From assembly GCA_041736155.1 (NCBI GenBank), contig JBGSUL010000013.1, positions 1 to 6,310 of the forward strand: a DNA stretch of 6,310 nt, given 5' to 3'. Below are positions 1-5,653 of the stretch, one piece after another (the first letter of the stretch is position 1; each line of letters begins with the position of its first letter). Below the pieces are notes generated by a model. That model saw nothing but the letters and a program-made list of their open reading frames with translations, was not told the origin of the DNA and did no database searches. This DNA is from JANPLN01 sp041736155 (lineage in GTDB: Bacteria; Bdellovibrionota; Bdellovibrionia; Bdellovibrionales; JAGQZY01). The position numbers were made by a program, and so were the translations under genes.

Positions 1-91
1 GGATCGCTATTCCCGTCGAAAAGTGCTCTTTAACGATCAAACTCTTCTTTTTCTGTGTAAAACGTTTACGCTTTGTAGGCGTTACTTCCAT
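1..91 (-). CDS. Transposase OrfA-like, N-terminal fragment (runs off left edge)
   Basis: The ATG at 91-89 opens a frame that stays open to the window edge, giving about 30 residues beginning MEVTPTKRKRF and continuing QKKKSLIVKEHFSTGIAI. A basic KRKRF segment followed by a helix of the IVKEHF type is the usual start of the helix-turn-helix found in OrfA transposases of IS3 and related families (HTH_Tnp_1 type). A strong ribosome binding site (AGGGGG) lies 5 bases upstream. In IS3-like elements this protein binds the terminal inverted repeats, and a frameshift fuses it to the DDE catalytic OrfB; neither the catalytic part nor the frameshift is in view. The short overlap limits family assignment. 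Confidence 0.6.
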   Translation of the reverse strand, partial: MEVTPTKRKRFTQKKKSLIVKEHFSTGIAI

Positions 92-135
92 AAAGACCCC
101 CTGGGGTTGGGTGTCCAAATCAAATCGGGGTCACA
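1..135 (-). mobile_element. Insertion sequence end (IS3-family-like), 5' end of element only
   Basis: Read on the minus strand, this stretch starts with TGTGACCCCG, continues through TTGGACACCC, and after about 40 bases reaches a transposase start codon at 91. The short leader, the TG tip and the GGACACC motif in the terminal inverted repeat resemble IS3-family ends (established family knowledge; assignment is inferred). The outer boundary lies near 133-135. The gene on its right resumes in the middle of a protein, as expected for an insertion. The other end of the element lies outside the window, so the target duplication cannot be checked. Confidence 0.6.
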
Positions 136-159
136 AACAAGAGCTATATTGCTATTCCT

Positions 160-1473
160 TTGCTTGTTAACTTAAGCAAGGGCACACATTCTATAGAGAT
201 TTCAGAATCCGAAGACTTTGCAGTTCAATCAAAAACCATGGAGAGTTTTGCTCTAGATAAGAGTGTCTGGGCTTGGGAAAATCCACGGGCCGGTTTATTT
301 TATCTGAGAATCAAAACAGAGGACCAGGGGCAAGTGGTGTTCTCTTCTGTAACGACATTGAGAATCGTGTTGAGTGCTCCCTTGGGTGAAGTTGTGGCAG
401 TCAAGGACACTTCCACACCTTTTTTGCAGGTGGGATGGCGGGTGCAGGCTCATCCTTCCGCGAAACAACTTGAGATCGAATATTCGCGCAGTGGGGGTTT
501 TCAAAACCCTGTGAAAAAAACAAGCTTAGATCTTTCCGGAGATATCTTTGTTCCGGAACCAGGTCGTTATTATTTCCGTTTTCGCTCGTTAAACGAAAAG
601 GGTTGGCCGGTGAGCGCCTACTCACATTCTACAGTCGTGGATGCGATTCTCCCCGTGCAACCACTGAAATTGGTGGCTCCTCGCGTGGAACGCGTGGTGG
701 CCTCAGAAACACCGTCACCCCTCGTAAAACCTGCAAAAGCGGAAACAGTGGTGCGTTCTGAAGACGTCGATCCCCATCGTAAAACAGTCCCTCAAAGTAA
801 ATTTCATTTTCTGTTTGGTGGGGGGCTGACTCAGTACCAATTGCAGCAAAATGATAGTGTCAATTTGGAAACGTCAAAGCTCAGTGGTTCGATGCCTTTA
901 ATTTCTGCTGGATTTTTTTATGAGTTCGATGAGTTTCAGCGCATGGAATTGATCTATGCCACTGCAAATAAAAGTGTCAATGCGACAGACGGGGTACAAA
1001 ATAATTCCGCTAACGTGAGCTTTGAGGATTTGACTGTCAATTATCGTAAAAAATTAGAAAGTTCCCCCCTGCAAAACTTTGCAGTCGTTGGTGGGTACTC
1101 ACTGCGACGCGTTCCTTTATTGTCAGCGGGGGCGGGTGGTGATTTACTGGTGGACAAAATGCAACTTCACTTTGTTTCTTTGGGTGTGGATTATCATTGG
1201 CCACTTCTTGCGGAGTGGGACACGATGGTGGGCGCGCGAATGCACGCACTTATCTCTGGCAGCGCGGCGACTCTCGATGGCTTTAAAATATCGCCATCGG
1301 TCCAATGGGAATTGGCCCTGAATGGGCGTCGGCGAGTGTTTTCACATTTTTTTATAATGCCAAATTTGAGCTATCGTTTGCAGAAGTTTGACTATGACTT
1401 TGCAGGAGGAGGGCAGGGATCGCAAAATTCCAGCGAGCTCTCGCTTCATCTTTCGCTGCAATATGAATTCTAA
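160..1473 (+). CDS. Surface protein with Ig-like repeats and C-terminal outer-membrane beta-barrel, 5'-truncated remnant
   Basis: The protein has no signal peptide, its only available start is a TTG without a ribosome binding site, and the frame is open back to 94, so the true N-terminus appears lost to the insertion sequence ending near 135. Residues 1-70 and about 80-160 look like two beta-sandwich (Ig/fibronectin-like) repeats: each has a 'HSIEISESEDF' or 'LEIEYSRSGGF' strand followed by a Gly-x-(F/Y)-Tyr strand (GLFYLRI, GRYYFRF). Residues 165-210 are a Pro/Val/Lys-rich linker. Residues 213-437 alternate polar and hydrophobic residues with aromatic girdles and end in LSLQYEF, the terminal-Phe signature used by the BAM machinery for outer-membrane barrels. 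Intact relatives often carry a FecR-type domain in front of such repeats, but none is visible here. The fragment is probably not exported, hence likely a pseudogene. Confidence 0.7.
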   Translation: MLVNLSKGTHSIEISESEDFAVQSKTMESFALDKSVWAWENPRAGLFYLRIKTEDQGQVVFSSVTTLRIVLSAPLGEVVAVKDTSTPFLQVGWRVQAHPSAKQLEIEYSRSGGFQNPVKKTSLDLSGDIFVPEPGRYYFRFRSLNEKGWPVSAYSHSTVVDAILPVQPLKLVAPRVERVVASETPSPLVKPAKAETVVRSEDVDPHRKTVPQSKFHFLFGGGLTQYQLQQNDSVNLETSKLSGSMPLISAGFFYEFDEFQRMELIYATANKSVNATDGVQNNSANVSFEDLTVNYRKKLESSPLQNFAVVGGYSLRRVPLLSAGAGGDLLVDKMQLHFVSLGVDYHWPLLAEWDTMVGARMHALISGSAATLDGFKISPSVQWELALNGRRRVFSHFFIMPNLSYRLQKFDYDFAGGGQGSQNSSELSLHLSLQYEF

Positions 1474-1592
1474 AGTGTATGGTTGCACTTGACCGGTCGT
1501 CCCGCATCGATTTTGTATATGCCACAAATTTAGAGGTTGCCTTTGCGGTTATTTTTATATGAACTCAAATAATGACATCAGGACTGGTCGGA

Positions 1593-2063
1593 ATGATTAA
1601 AAAAATTTTTATTTTCATATTTTTCTATTCATTCCATGCGGTGGCCGGACAGGAGACGAAAGTGAACCATTTCAAGAAGTTTCAATACCAACAAGTGCCA
1701 CACTGCCAATTTGAATATTACGTCCCTCCTCAGTGGGAGGTGCGGGTCAAGAGTGAAGGGATTTTGGAGTATCACTCGGAAGAGTTAAAGGGGGTTCGCT
1801 ACGAAACACACCCGCTGACGATTGCGGTGATTCCCTTGGAACGAGTGACTCCGGAGAGGATAAAGGCCGAACCGAAAGTTCTAAAAAATAAAATGTCGGT
1901 TAACTACAAACTTATCTTTTTGTCTGGTTTTGAGCGCCATGGTTATCTTTTTCAAAAAGGGGAGAAACAAATTATAGTTCTTCCGCCGGAGGATAATGAA
2001 TTTTTCAATAAACACAAAGATCAAGTTTGGAAAAGTATCGCAGACTCCTTTTCGTTTAATTAA
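1593..2063 (+). CDS. Small secreted protein of unknown function
   Basis: I chose the ATG at 1593 because it gives a classical signal peptide (MIKK, then a hydrophobic run FIFIFFYSF, then an AVA cleavage site before Gly19) and has CAGGA nine bases upstream. An ATG at 1572 would add seven residues and has no ribosome binding site. The mature protein is about 138 residues. It has a single Cys (38), a 'FEYYVPPQWEV' strand near its start, alternating beta and helical stretches, and ends in VWKSIADSFSF. The pattern of a 'Y.PP.W.V' opening and a '..SI..SF.F' closing helix/strand recalls small PsbP/DcrB-like periplasmic domains, but that is a weak resemblance. The following gene has its own promoter-like site, so this gene is probably transcribed alone. 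Probably periplasmic. Confidence 0.7.
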   Translation: MIKKIFIFIFFYSFHAVAGQETKVNHFKKFQYQQVPHCQFEYYVPPQWEVRVKSEGILEYHSEELKGVRYETHPLTIAVIPLERVTPERIKAEPKVLKNKMSVNYKLIFLSGFERHGYLFQKGEKQIIVLPPEDNEFFNKHKDQVWKSIADSFSFN

Positions 2064-2070
2064 ATTGTGG

Positions 2071-2105
2071 GGAATATCATTGATAGCCTTTGTTCTAGAT
2101 ATTCC
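2071..2105. repeat. Inverted repeat between two genes
   Basis: GGAATATC (2071-2078) and GATATTCC (2098-2105) form a perfect 8-bp inverted repeat with a 19-base spacer, eight bases after the stop codon at 2063. No T-run follows, so it is a poor intrinsic terminator. It may be an operator-like site or a weak mRNA 3' hairpin. Confidence 0.4.
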
Positions 2106-2156
2106 AAAAATGAGCGATATATGTGGTCAGCGGCGCCATTTTCGCGGTATTGTGGG

Positions 2157-2184
2157 CTTTGTTTTTTAATAGAATAAGTATAAT
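2157..2184 (+). promoter_or_regulatory. Candidate sigma-70-type promoter for the basic protein gene
   Basis: TATAAT at 2179-2184 is a perfect -10 consensus. A weak -35 (CTTTGT, 2157-2162) stands 16 bases upstream. Predicted transcription would begin near 2191, leaving only about 14 bases of leader that are mostly ribosome binding site. Confidence 0.4.
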
Positions 2185-2204
2185 TCGAAAAAAGGATAAA
2201 ATTT

Positions 2205-2846
2205 ATGAAAGTAAAAAAGAACCGTGTGAATCCATTTGAGCTAGCTCGGAAAAAAACAAAAACTTTATCAGTAATTTCCAAAGAAATGAATCCGCAAGCT
2301 CGTGTTGATCTAGAAAGTCTCATTTGCCAGTTGAGATCGACTGTGAAGAAACAAGTTCAAGACGACATGGCTAAAGCAAAAAAAATGAACGTCGCCGTTT
2401 TTTCAAATGGTAGCCCTGTAGATAGAAAAGGTTTTTTCACTAAAAATGAGAAAGAAAAGATTATTTTCGTCGGCAAAAATAAGATGAACCAGATCGAAAT
2501 AGTAACTATGGTGCAGATATCGTATCCCCCGAGATTGCAAGCAACAGAACCTCGTAGAGTGGCTTCGGCTCTTGGCTACAAGCAAAAGACGGCGAGGGGT
2601 GCGAGTTTGTGGTCTAAAGTGAAAAATGCAAAAGATTGTTTTGATTTGACTCCTTATTATAAAAAAGGAAAAGGTTATCAAATTAAGGTTATGGATGGTG
2701 ATAATAGTTCACAAACGGGGTTTGGAATTTCAATCAGTTTGACTCCAGCACACTTAAAGAAGATTTTTGGAAAATCAATGGGCAAAGATGACCTCGTCGG
2801 GATTGAGGCCGTCATGCGATCGGTTCTTAAAAGAGACGGAGTCTAG
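2205..2846 (+). CDS. Basic protein of unknown function
   Basis: I do not recognise this family. The 213-residue protein starts at an ATG eight bases after AAAGGA, a good ribosome binding site. It has no signal peptide or membrane segment, so it is probably cytoplasmic. It is very rich in Lys and Arg, with basic clusters at residues 2-19 (KVKKNR, ARKKTK), 48-61 and 124-140, which would suit nucleic-acid or phosphate binding (inference). Residues 28-60 look helical; residues 62-110 look like beta strands (NVAVFSNG, KIIFVGKNKM, IEIVTMVQISY). A PRRVASALGYKQKTA segment (about 120-134) could be a short helix-turn-helix. The C-terminal third carries YQIKVMDGD and GFGISISLTP strands and ends in a helix. 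It converges with the GreA-like gene, the stop codons being 33 bases apart. Confidence 0.7.
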   Translation: MKVKKNRVNPFELARKKTKTLSVISKEMNPQARVDLESLICQLRSTVKKQVQDDMAKAKKMNVAVFSNGSPVDRKGFFTKNEKEKIIFVGKNKMNQIEIVTMVQISYPPRLQATEPRRVASALGYKQKTARGASLWSKVKNAKDCFDLTPYYKKGKGYQIKVMDGDNSSQTGFGISISLTPAHLKKIFGKSMGKDDLVGIEAVMRSVLKRDGV

Positions 2847-2879
2847 GTGTTCTTCAGGGCGGTGATGAGTTTAAGTAGT

Positions 2880-3440
2880 TTACGCGTAGATAGTGACTAT
2901 GCTGAGCTCCCGAGCTGGATCACGCCCTCCCGTTTTGATTGAAACGCCCATGTGCGCCTCATACTCACGATCTCGTTCCTCGGTTTTGAGTTTAAAATTG
3001 CGAGATTTTTTAAATTCCAAAGAAGTTGTTGTTGATAAGAAAAAAGTAAATTTATTCCATGTAATTTTTTTTATAGCGCTGTGCTCAGAAAATGGAATGA
3101 GGTATCGAAGAGATTGACTGCGCTGTGAGCCATTCACTTCACGTAATTCATAGATGGAGTAAGGCTGAATTATTTTATCCTGCATTTCACAGGCTAGCTT
3201 TTCATCGAGGGCAGACGTACTTACAATTTTTTCTGCCTGATGAATCATTCGCGAGAAAAGATCAAATTCATCAGCCCAACGATTTTTTTCTTTTTCTGAT
3301 TGATCCGAGGAGGGGCGAGTTTCTTTAAAGGCCTCAAATTCTGGCTTGGCTTTAGCAATATATTCTTCATGGGCTGCAATATAGGCTTTAAAAAGTTCCC
3401 TTTTTAGCTGCGTTCGGTCTATTTTTCCTAAAATCGACAT
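2880..3440 (-). CDS. GreA/GreB-like transcript cleavage factor, divergent (tentative)
   Basis: The ATG at 3440 is preceded by AAGGAT ten bases upstream, and the 186-residue frame is clean. Residues 8-85 are charged and helical with a likely coiled-coil hairpin; its turn contains SDQSE (residues 45-49). This matches the GDLSEN tip of E. coli GreA, where Asp41 and Glu44 coordinate the Mg ion that drives RNA cleavage in backtracked RNA polymerase, so Asp46 and Glu49 would be the equivalents. Residues 95-186 look beta-rich and end in a stretch (VSIKTGGRDPARELSIVTIYA, shared between 166 and 186) that resembles the closing strands of the GreA FKBP-like domain. It is longer than typical Gre factors (about 158 residues), and no overall match is certain. 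The fold assignment is inferred from pattern only; the alternative is an unrelated coiled-coil protein. Confidence 0.6.
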   Translation of the reverse strand: MSILGKIDRTQLKRELFKAYIAAHEEYIAKAKPEFEAFKETRPSSDQSEKEKNRWADEFDLFSRMIHQAEKIVSTSALDEKLACEMQDKIIQPYSIYELREVNGSQRSQSLRYLIPFSEHSAIKKITWNKFTFFLSTTTSLEFKKSRNFKLKTEERDREYEAHMGVSIKTGGRDPARELSIVTIYA

Positions 3441-3467
3441 GTATTTTTATATCCTTGAAGTAAAGTT

Positions 3468-3495
3468 TCTATACAGTTTAACTAGAATGTTTGAA
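3468..3495 (-). promoter_or_regulatory. Candidate promoter for the GreA-like gene
   Basis: On the minus strand TTCAAA (3495-3490) and TATAGA (3473-3468) are separated by 16 bases. Transcription would start near 3461, about 20 bases before the start codon and just ahead of the AAGGAT ribosome binding site. Confidence 0.3.
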
Positions 3496-3530
3496 TTATT
3501 AGATCTACATCCTAATTTATAAAAATTCTT

Positions 3531-3600
3531 TTTTAATTCTTACTTCTTTGTCTGTAAGTCTATCTGCATTAGCCATGAGAGAATTTTAATCTTCTTACTT
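3531..3600. repeat. Imperfect direct repeat with TTCTTACTT
   Basis: TTTTAATTCTTACTT at 3531-3545 recurs as TTTTAATCTTCTTACTT at 3584-3600, two bases longer. The shared 9-mer TTCTTACTT sits at 3537 and 3592, 55 bases apart. The role is unknown. Confidence 0.4.
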
Positions 3601-3644
3601 GTTAGGTGCAATAAATATCCATTGAAGCAAGTAAGCGCGCTTAC
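3594..3644. repeat. Inverted repeat overlapping a 14-bp perfect palindrome
   Basis: CTTACTTG (3594-3601) is complementary to CAAGTAAG (3628-3635). The right arm overlaps a perfect palindrome, GTAAGCGCGCTTAC (3631-3644). The GTAAG box can therefore pair either leftward or with its own right half, which would suit an operator or a switchable RNA structure between divergent genes. No regulator is identified. Confidence 0.45.
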
Positions 3645-3737
3645 AACTCGCCACGGACGAGGTCGCCTAACTGATACGAATGCAACCGACGTCTGGATTG
3701 GCCCTAAACTTTACCAACAGTTATTGGTTTAAACAGA

Positions 3738-3766
3738 TTGACGGCTTCTAGCTTAAGATTTAGCAT
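3738..3766 (+). promoter_or_regulatory. Candidate promoter for the membrane protein gene
   Basis: TTGACG (3738-3743) and TAGCAT (3761-3766) are separated by an ideal 17 bases. The expected start of transcription (about 3773) falls only about three bases before the ATG at 3776, implying a leaderless or nearly leaderless mRNA. Confidence 0.45.
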
Positions 3767-3775
3767 TTTCAGACG

Positions 3776-4072
3776 ATGATTAAAATCTTCGCCTTCTTAA
3801 TTCCTTCCCTTCTCGGGGTGTATTTTGGATTTACTGTCCTTAAGGTTTCTGAATTCTTGAAAATGAATGCCATTTTTAGTGGTGCGCTTGGACTGCTAAC
3901 CGGAATCTTTTGCATTGGGTGGCTTCTCATCGAAAAGTACAGAAACGAAAAAACAAAATCTTTCGACTCGAATGACTATTTTATTTCCCTTTTTATGCCA
4001 ATCTTAGGATCCCTTTTCTTTTCAAACCTATTTGGATTGGTTTTCTTTTTCACAAAAAATCTTATTCAATAA
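3776..4072 (+). CDS. Small membrane protein with three transmembrane helices
   Basis: I do not recognise a family. The 98-residue protein is almost entirely hydrophobic, with predicted membrane segments at residues 3-22 (from IFAFLIPSLLG), 31-52 (from AIFSGALGLLTG) and about 70-94 (from FISLFMPILG). A charged loop (EKYRNEKTKSFDSND, 53-67) separates helices 2 and 3. By the positive-inside rule this Lys/Arg loop should be cytoplasmic, placing the N-terminus outside and the C-terminus in the periplasm (inference). No Shine-Dalgarno sequence precedes the ATG, but a good promoter sits so close that a leaderless mRNA is likely. The gene ends just before a GC-rich hairpin. Confidence 0.65.
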   Translation: MIKIFAFLIPSLLGVYFGFTVLKVSEFLKMNAIFSGALGLLTGIFCIGWLLIEKYRNEKTKSFDSNDYFISLFMPILGSLFFSNLFGLVFFFTKNLIQ

Positions 4073-4073
4073 A

Positions 4074-4092
4074 GGCGCTGTGTGACAGCGCC
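4074..4092. terminator. GC-rich hairpin between convergent genes, likely shared terminator
   Basis: GGCGCTG (4074-4080) and CAGCGCC (4086-4092) form a perfect 7-bp stem with a 5-base loop, between the stop codons at 4072 (+) and 4106 (-). On the minus strand it is followed by TTTATTG and later a T-run; on the plus strand the downstream sequence is only mildly T-rich. It probably terminates both transcripts, better on the minus strand. Confidence 0.6.
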
Positions 4093-4105
4093 GAGTTAAG
4101 ACATT

Positions 4106-4981
4106 TTATCTTTCAGTGCGAATGAGGCGTAAACCCAGTTCACTACTTCTTTGAAACGGCCCGTTGCCATTGACCCAACTTAAATCCATGTATTTAAATT
4201 CCCGTTTCCAGCTTCCACCGGGAGGTAAAAGATACCATAGTTGTTCTTTGAGGGGGACGTACTCATCGTGGAGATTGAGGTCCGCCGTCATTTCTTGAAC
4301 GTTTCCAGACATATCGAGCATGGCATTGCCGGTATTTCTCAATAGCCCAACCTCGTGAGTCTGGTTACCTGAATTTACCGAGTACCAAGCGTACTTTGAG
4401 GTAATCTCATCTTTGGGTACTATATCAATCGGAACGATATAAACAGAGTTCGAGTATGTCTCTTTACCTGCGCGAGCGACATACTGCCACTCATCAAAAG
4501 TTGGAACCCTGTAAGTGTACTCATTTTGAGATTCATTTTTATATTCCAAAAATCCCTTTTGATAAACGTAAGCTGCTTTTTCGGTAGCCTTGAGTTTTTT
4601 ATACTGTTGAGGAATCAGTTTGTCGTACGAATTTTGGGGATTGACGTAGTAACCATGGACATCGGCCCAGCTTACATTCTCAACGGGATGATTGGGGCAA
4701 AGCTCAACGCCATCAATCACTTGGTGGGATGTGGTGCAGTGAATTTTATTTTTAAATTCGGATGGATTAGATTTCATCACTGCGAACCACTCTAATTGTG
4801 TCATTTCCGTGCGGGAGATCTCTAGCGTATCCGCATAAATATATTTTGGCGAACCGTACGAAGTTTCACGAATGTCTAAGCGGCCACCTTCGACAAAAAC
4901 ATAATTGTCCTGAAGACTCGCGAAGGCTGAAAGACTTGATATGAAAGTAAACGCAAAAAGCATGGATTGACGAAAAGTCAT
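4106..4981 (-). CDS. Secreted SUMF1/FGE-sulfatase-domain protein, lacking catalytic cysteines
   Basis: The start at 4981 is chosen over an in-frame ATG at 5071 because it has AAAGGGGGA just upstream and yields a signal peptide with cleavage after A-F-A (residue 21). The 291-residue protein matches the formylglycine-generating-enzyme-sulfatase domain along its length: VFVEGG (28-33), EISRTEMTQLEWFAVMKSNP (54-73; family pattern 'EVT..QW..VMG.NPS'), HPVENVSWADVHGYY (98-112), YRVPTFDEWQYVARAG (157-172), YAWYSVNSG (197-205), MLDMSGNVQE (221-230), PGGSW (254-258) and LGLRLIR (282-288). True formylglycine-generating enzymes have two copper-binding cysteines after GGS(F/W); here KREFKYMDLSW has none. 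It is therefore more likely a binding or structural periplasmic relative. The two cysteines (82 and 95) could form a disulfide. Nothing nearby looks like a sulfatase substrate. Confidence 0.88.
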   Translation of the reverse strand: MTFRQSMLFAFTFISSLSAFASLQDNYVFVEGGRLDIRETSYGSPKYIYADTLEISRTEMTQLEWFAVMKSNPSEFKNKIHCTTSHQVIDGVELCPNHPVENVSWADVHGYYVNPQNSYDKLIPQQYKKLKATEKAAYVYQKGFLEYKNESQNEYTYRVPTFDEWQYVARAGKETYSNSVYIVPIDIVPKDEITSKYAWYSVNSGNQTHEVGLLRNTGNAMLDMSGNVQEMTADLNLHDEYVPLKEQLWYLLPPGGSWKREFKYMDLSWVNGNGPFQRSSELGLRLIRTER

Positions 4982-5003
4982 GATTCCCCCTTTGTGTTCC
5001 GTT

Positions 5004-5032
5004 CGTATATCGAGGGATGAGAGAGGAAGCAA
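5004..5032 (-). promoter_or_regulatory. Candidate promoter for the SUMF1-domain gene
   Basis: On the minus strand TTGCTT (5032-5027) and TATACG (5009-5004) have a 17-base spacer. Transcription would begin near 4997, about 16 bases before the chosen start codon. This supports the start at 4981 rather than 5071, which would lie upstream of the promoter. Confidence 0.4.
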
Positions 5033-5076
5033 TTGATAAATGTCCGTCCTGAGACATCCTTTTACAACCAAAGTTT

Positions 5077-5220
5077 ATGTTAATGGAGTGCCGACATTTC
5101 TATGATGAATTTGTGCGGAACATTCGCGCACGGATCGAACGCTTAGATCCCTCGTTTGCAACGCCAGACGGCCGCAAATACTACGACCGACTATTGCAAA
5201 CTAGGTTGGGTGTATTCTAG
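5077..5220 (+). pseudogene. Short gene-like fragment (47 residues), possible remnant of a gene 3' end
   Basis: The frame (open from 5053) encodes 47 residues from the ATG at 5077: it starts MLMECRHFYDEF and ends DRLLQTRLGVF, with a balanced charged/hydrophobic composition more like real coding DNA than noise (RARIERLDPSFATPDGRKYY in the middle). There is no ribosome binding site at 5077 or 5083, so it may be the C-terminal tail of a larger lost gene. A strong plus-strand terminator begins 47 bases after its stop, and this is the only plus-strand coding candidate it could serve. Family not recognised. An alternative is a small functional ORF or chance reading frame. Confidence 0.3.
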
Positions 5221-5289
5221 ATATCGCTAATACCGTTAGACTTGATGTCCGGATATCAGGGGAAATTCAGAATTCGGAATTCCGATATC
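5220..5289. repeat. GATATC repeated at exact 32-bp spacing
   Basis: GATATC occurs at 5220, 5252 and 5284, each exactly 32 bases after the last. The second and third copies share a longer context: TCCGGATATCAG (5248-5259) and TCCGATATCAG (5280-5290). Three turns of the helix separate the sites, so they lie on one face of the DNA. This may be a binding-site array or a degenerate tandem repeat that gave rise to the terminator. Confidence 0.4.
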
Positions 5290-5314
5290 AGAATTCCGAA
5301 TTCTGATTTTTTTT
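5267..5314 (+). terminator. Strong intrinsic terminator with 16-bp perfect stem
   Basis: Left arm TCAGAATTCGGAATTC (5267-5282) and right arm GAATTCCGAATTCTGA (5291-5306) are perfectly complementary, with the 8-base loop CGATATCA, followed directly by eight T residues (5307-5314). After a one-base mismatch the stem could extend by three A-T pairs. Each arm contains GAATTC twice (5270, 5277, 5291, 5298). The orientation terminates plus-strand transcription, although no secure plus-strand gene lies upstream after the SUMF1 gene. Confidence 0.8.
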
Positions 5315-5640
5315 GGGAAAAATGGGGTGATCGACGGGAAATATCGTGAAATATAAAGATATTTGATGAAATATTAAGCAGAAATGCAGCGGCGACTTGA
5401 AGAGGTTTATTAGCCCAATCAAAAATTGCAAATAACTTGCTTTATCGCATTTTTCTGCGGAATTCTGATGGCGGGGTTGATTTGGTTAAGTCGAGATGCC
5501 ATTGGCCAGGGAACAGAGGTTATTGGCAAACTTTTATTTATCGACAGAAAGCAAGTACAACTGACATCAGTGATAATCCGCAAGACAGAGAGCTTGTTGC
5601 CGATCTCCTTATCGTCTAATGTATAGAACCCAAGATTTTA
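5315..5640. other. Intergenic region without a secure gene
   Basis: Two overlapping frames (TTG starts at 5426 and 5437, about 60 residues each) have no ribosome binding site and match nothing I know. Neither is accepted. The stretch holds the phased array at its left end; the peroxiredoxin gene's leader follows at the right end. Confidence 0.4.
5338..5374. repeat. Four-copy array of GAAATAT-type 7-mers with 10-bp period
   Basis: GAAATAT at 5338, 5348 and 5368, and the variant GATATTT at 5358, are spaced exactly 10 bases apart with 3-base spacers cgt, aaa, gat. This one-turn phasing puts all copies on one face of the helix and would bend the DNA or load a protein cooperatively. Iteron-like or operator-like; no partner gene identified. 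Confidence 0.45.
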
Positions 5641-5653
5641 AAAGGAGTTTTTT

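Larger units (their letters stand above)
3441..3775. other. Intergenic region rich in palindromes, no gene seen
   Basis: This 335-base gap lies between the divergent start codons at 3440 (-) and 3776 (+). The left half is AT-rich and holds the minus-strand promoter candidate. The right half (about 3636-3720) is noticeably more GC-rich. No frame in it has a plausible start, ribosome binding site and length, and it matches no tRNA or structured RNA I recognise. It holds repeats and palindromes listed separately, and the promoter of the membrane protein gene at its right end. Confidence 0.5.

Noticed and set aside
2893..3328. Two plus-strand frames inside the GreA-like gene
   Set aside because: Weak or missing ribosome binding sites and composition typical of antisense shadows.
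3636..3720. GC-richer stretch considered as tRNA, tmRNA or RNase P RNA
   Set aside because: No cloverleaf, CCA end, tag frame or conserved core motif could be found.
3640..3720. Short minus-strand frame ending SYQLGDLVRGEL considered as a gene tail
   Set aside because: Only about 20 codons remain open, with no supporting start or neighbours.
5426..5626. Two overlapping plus-strand frames (TTG starts at 5426 and 5437) of about 60-66 residues
   Set aside because: No ribosome binding site, rare start codons, overlap in different frames, and no motif resembling a known protein.
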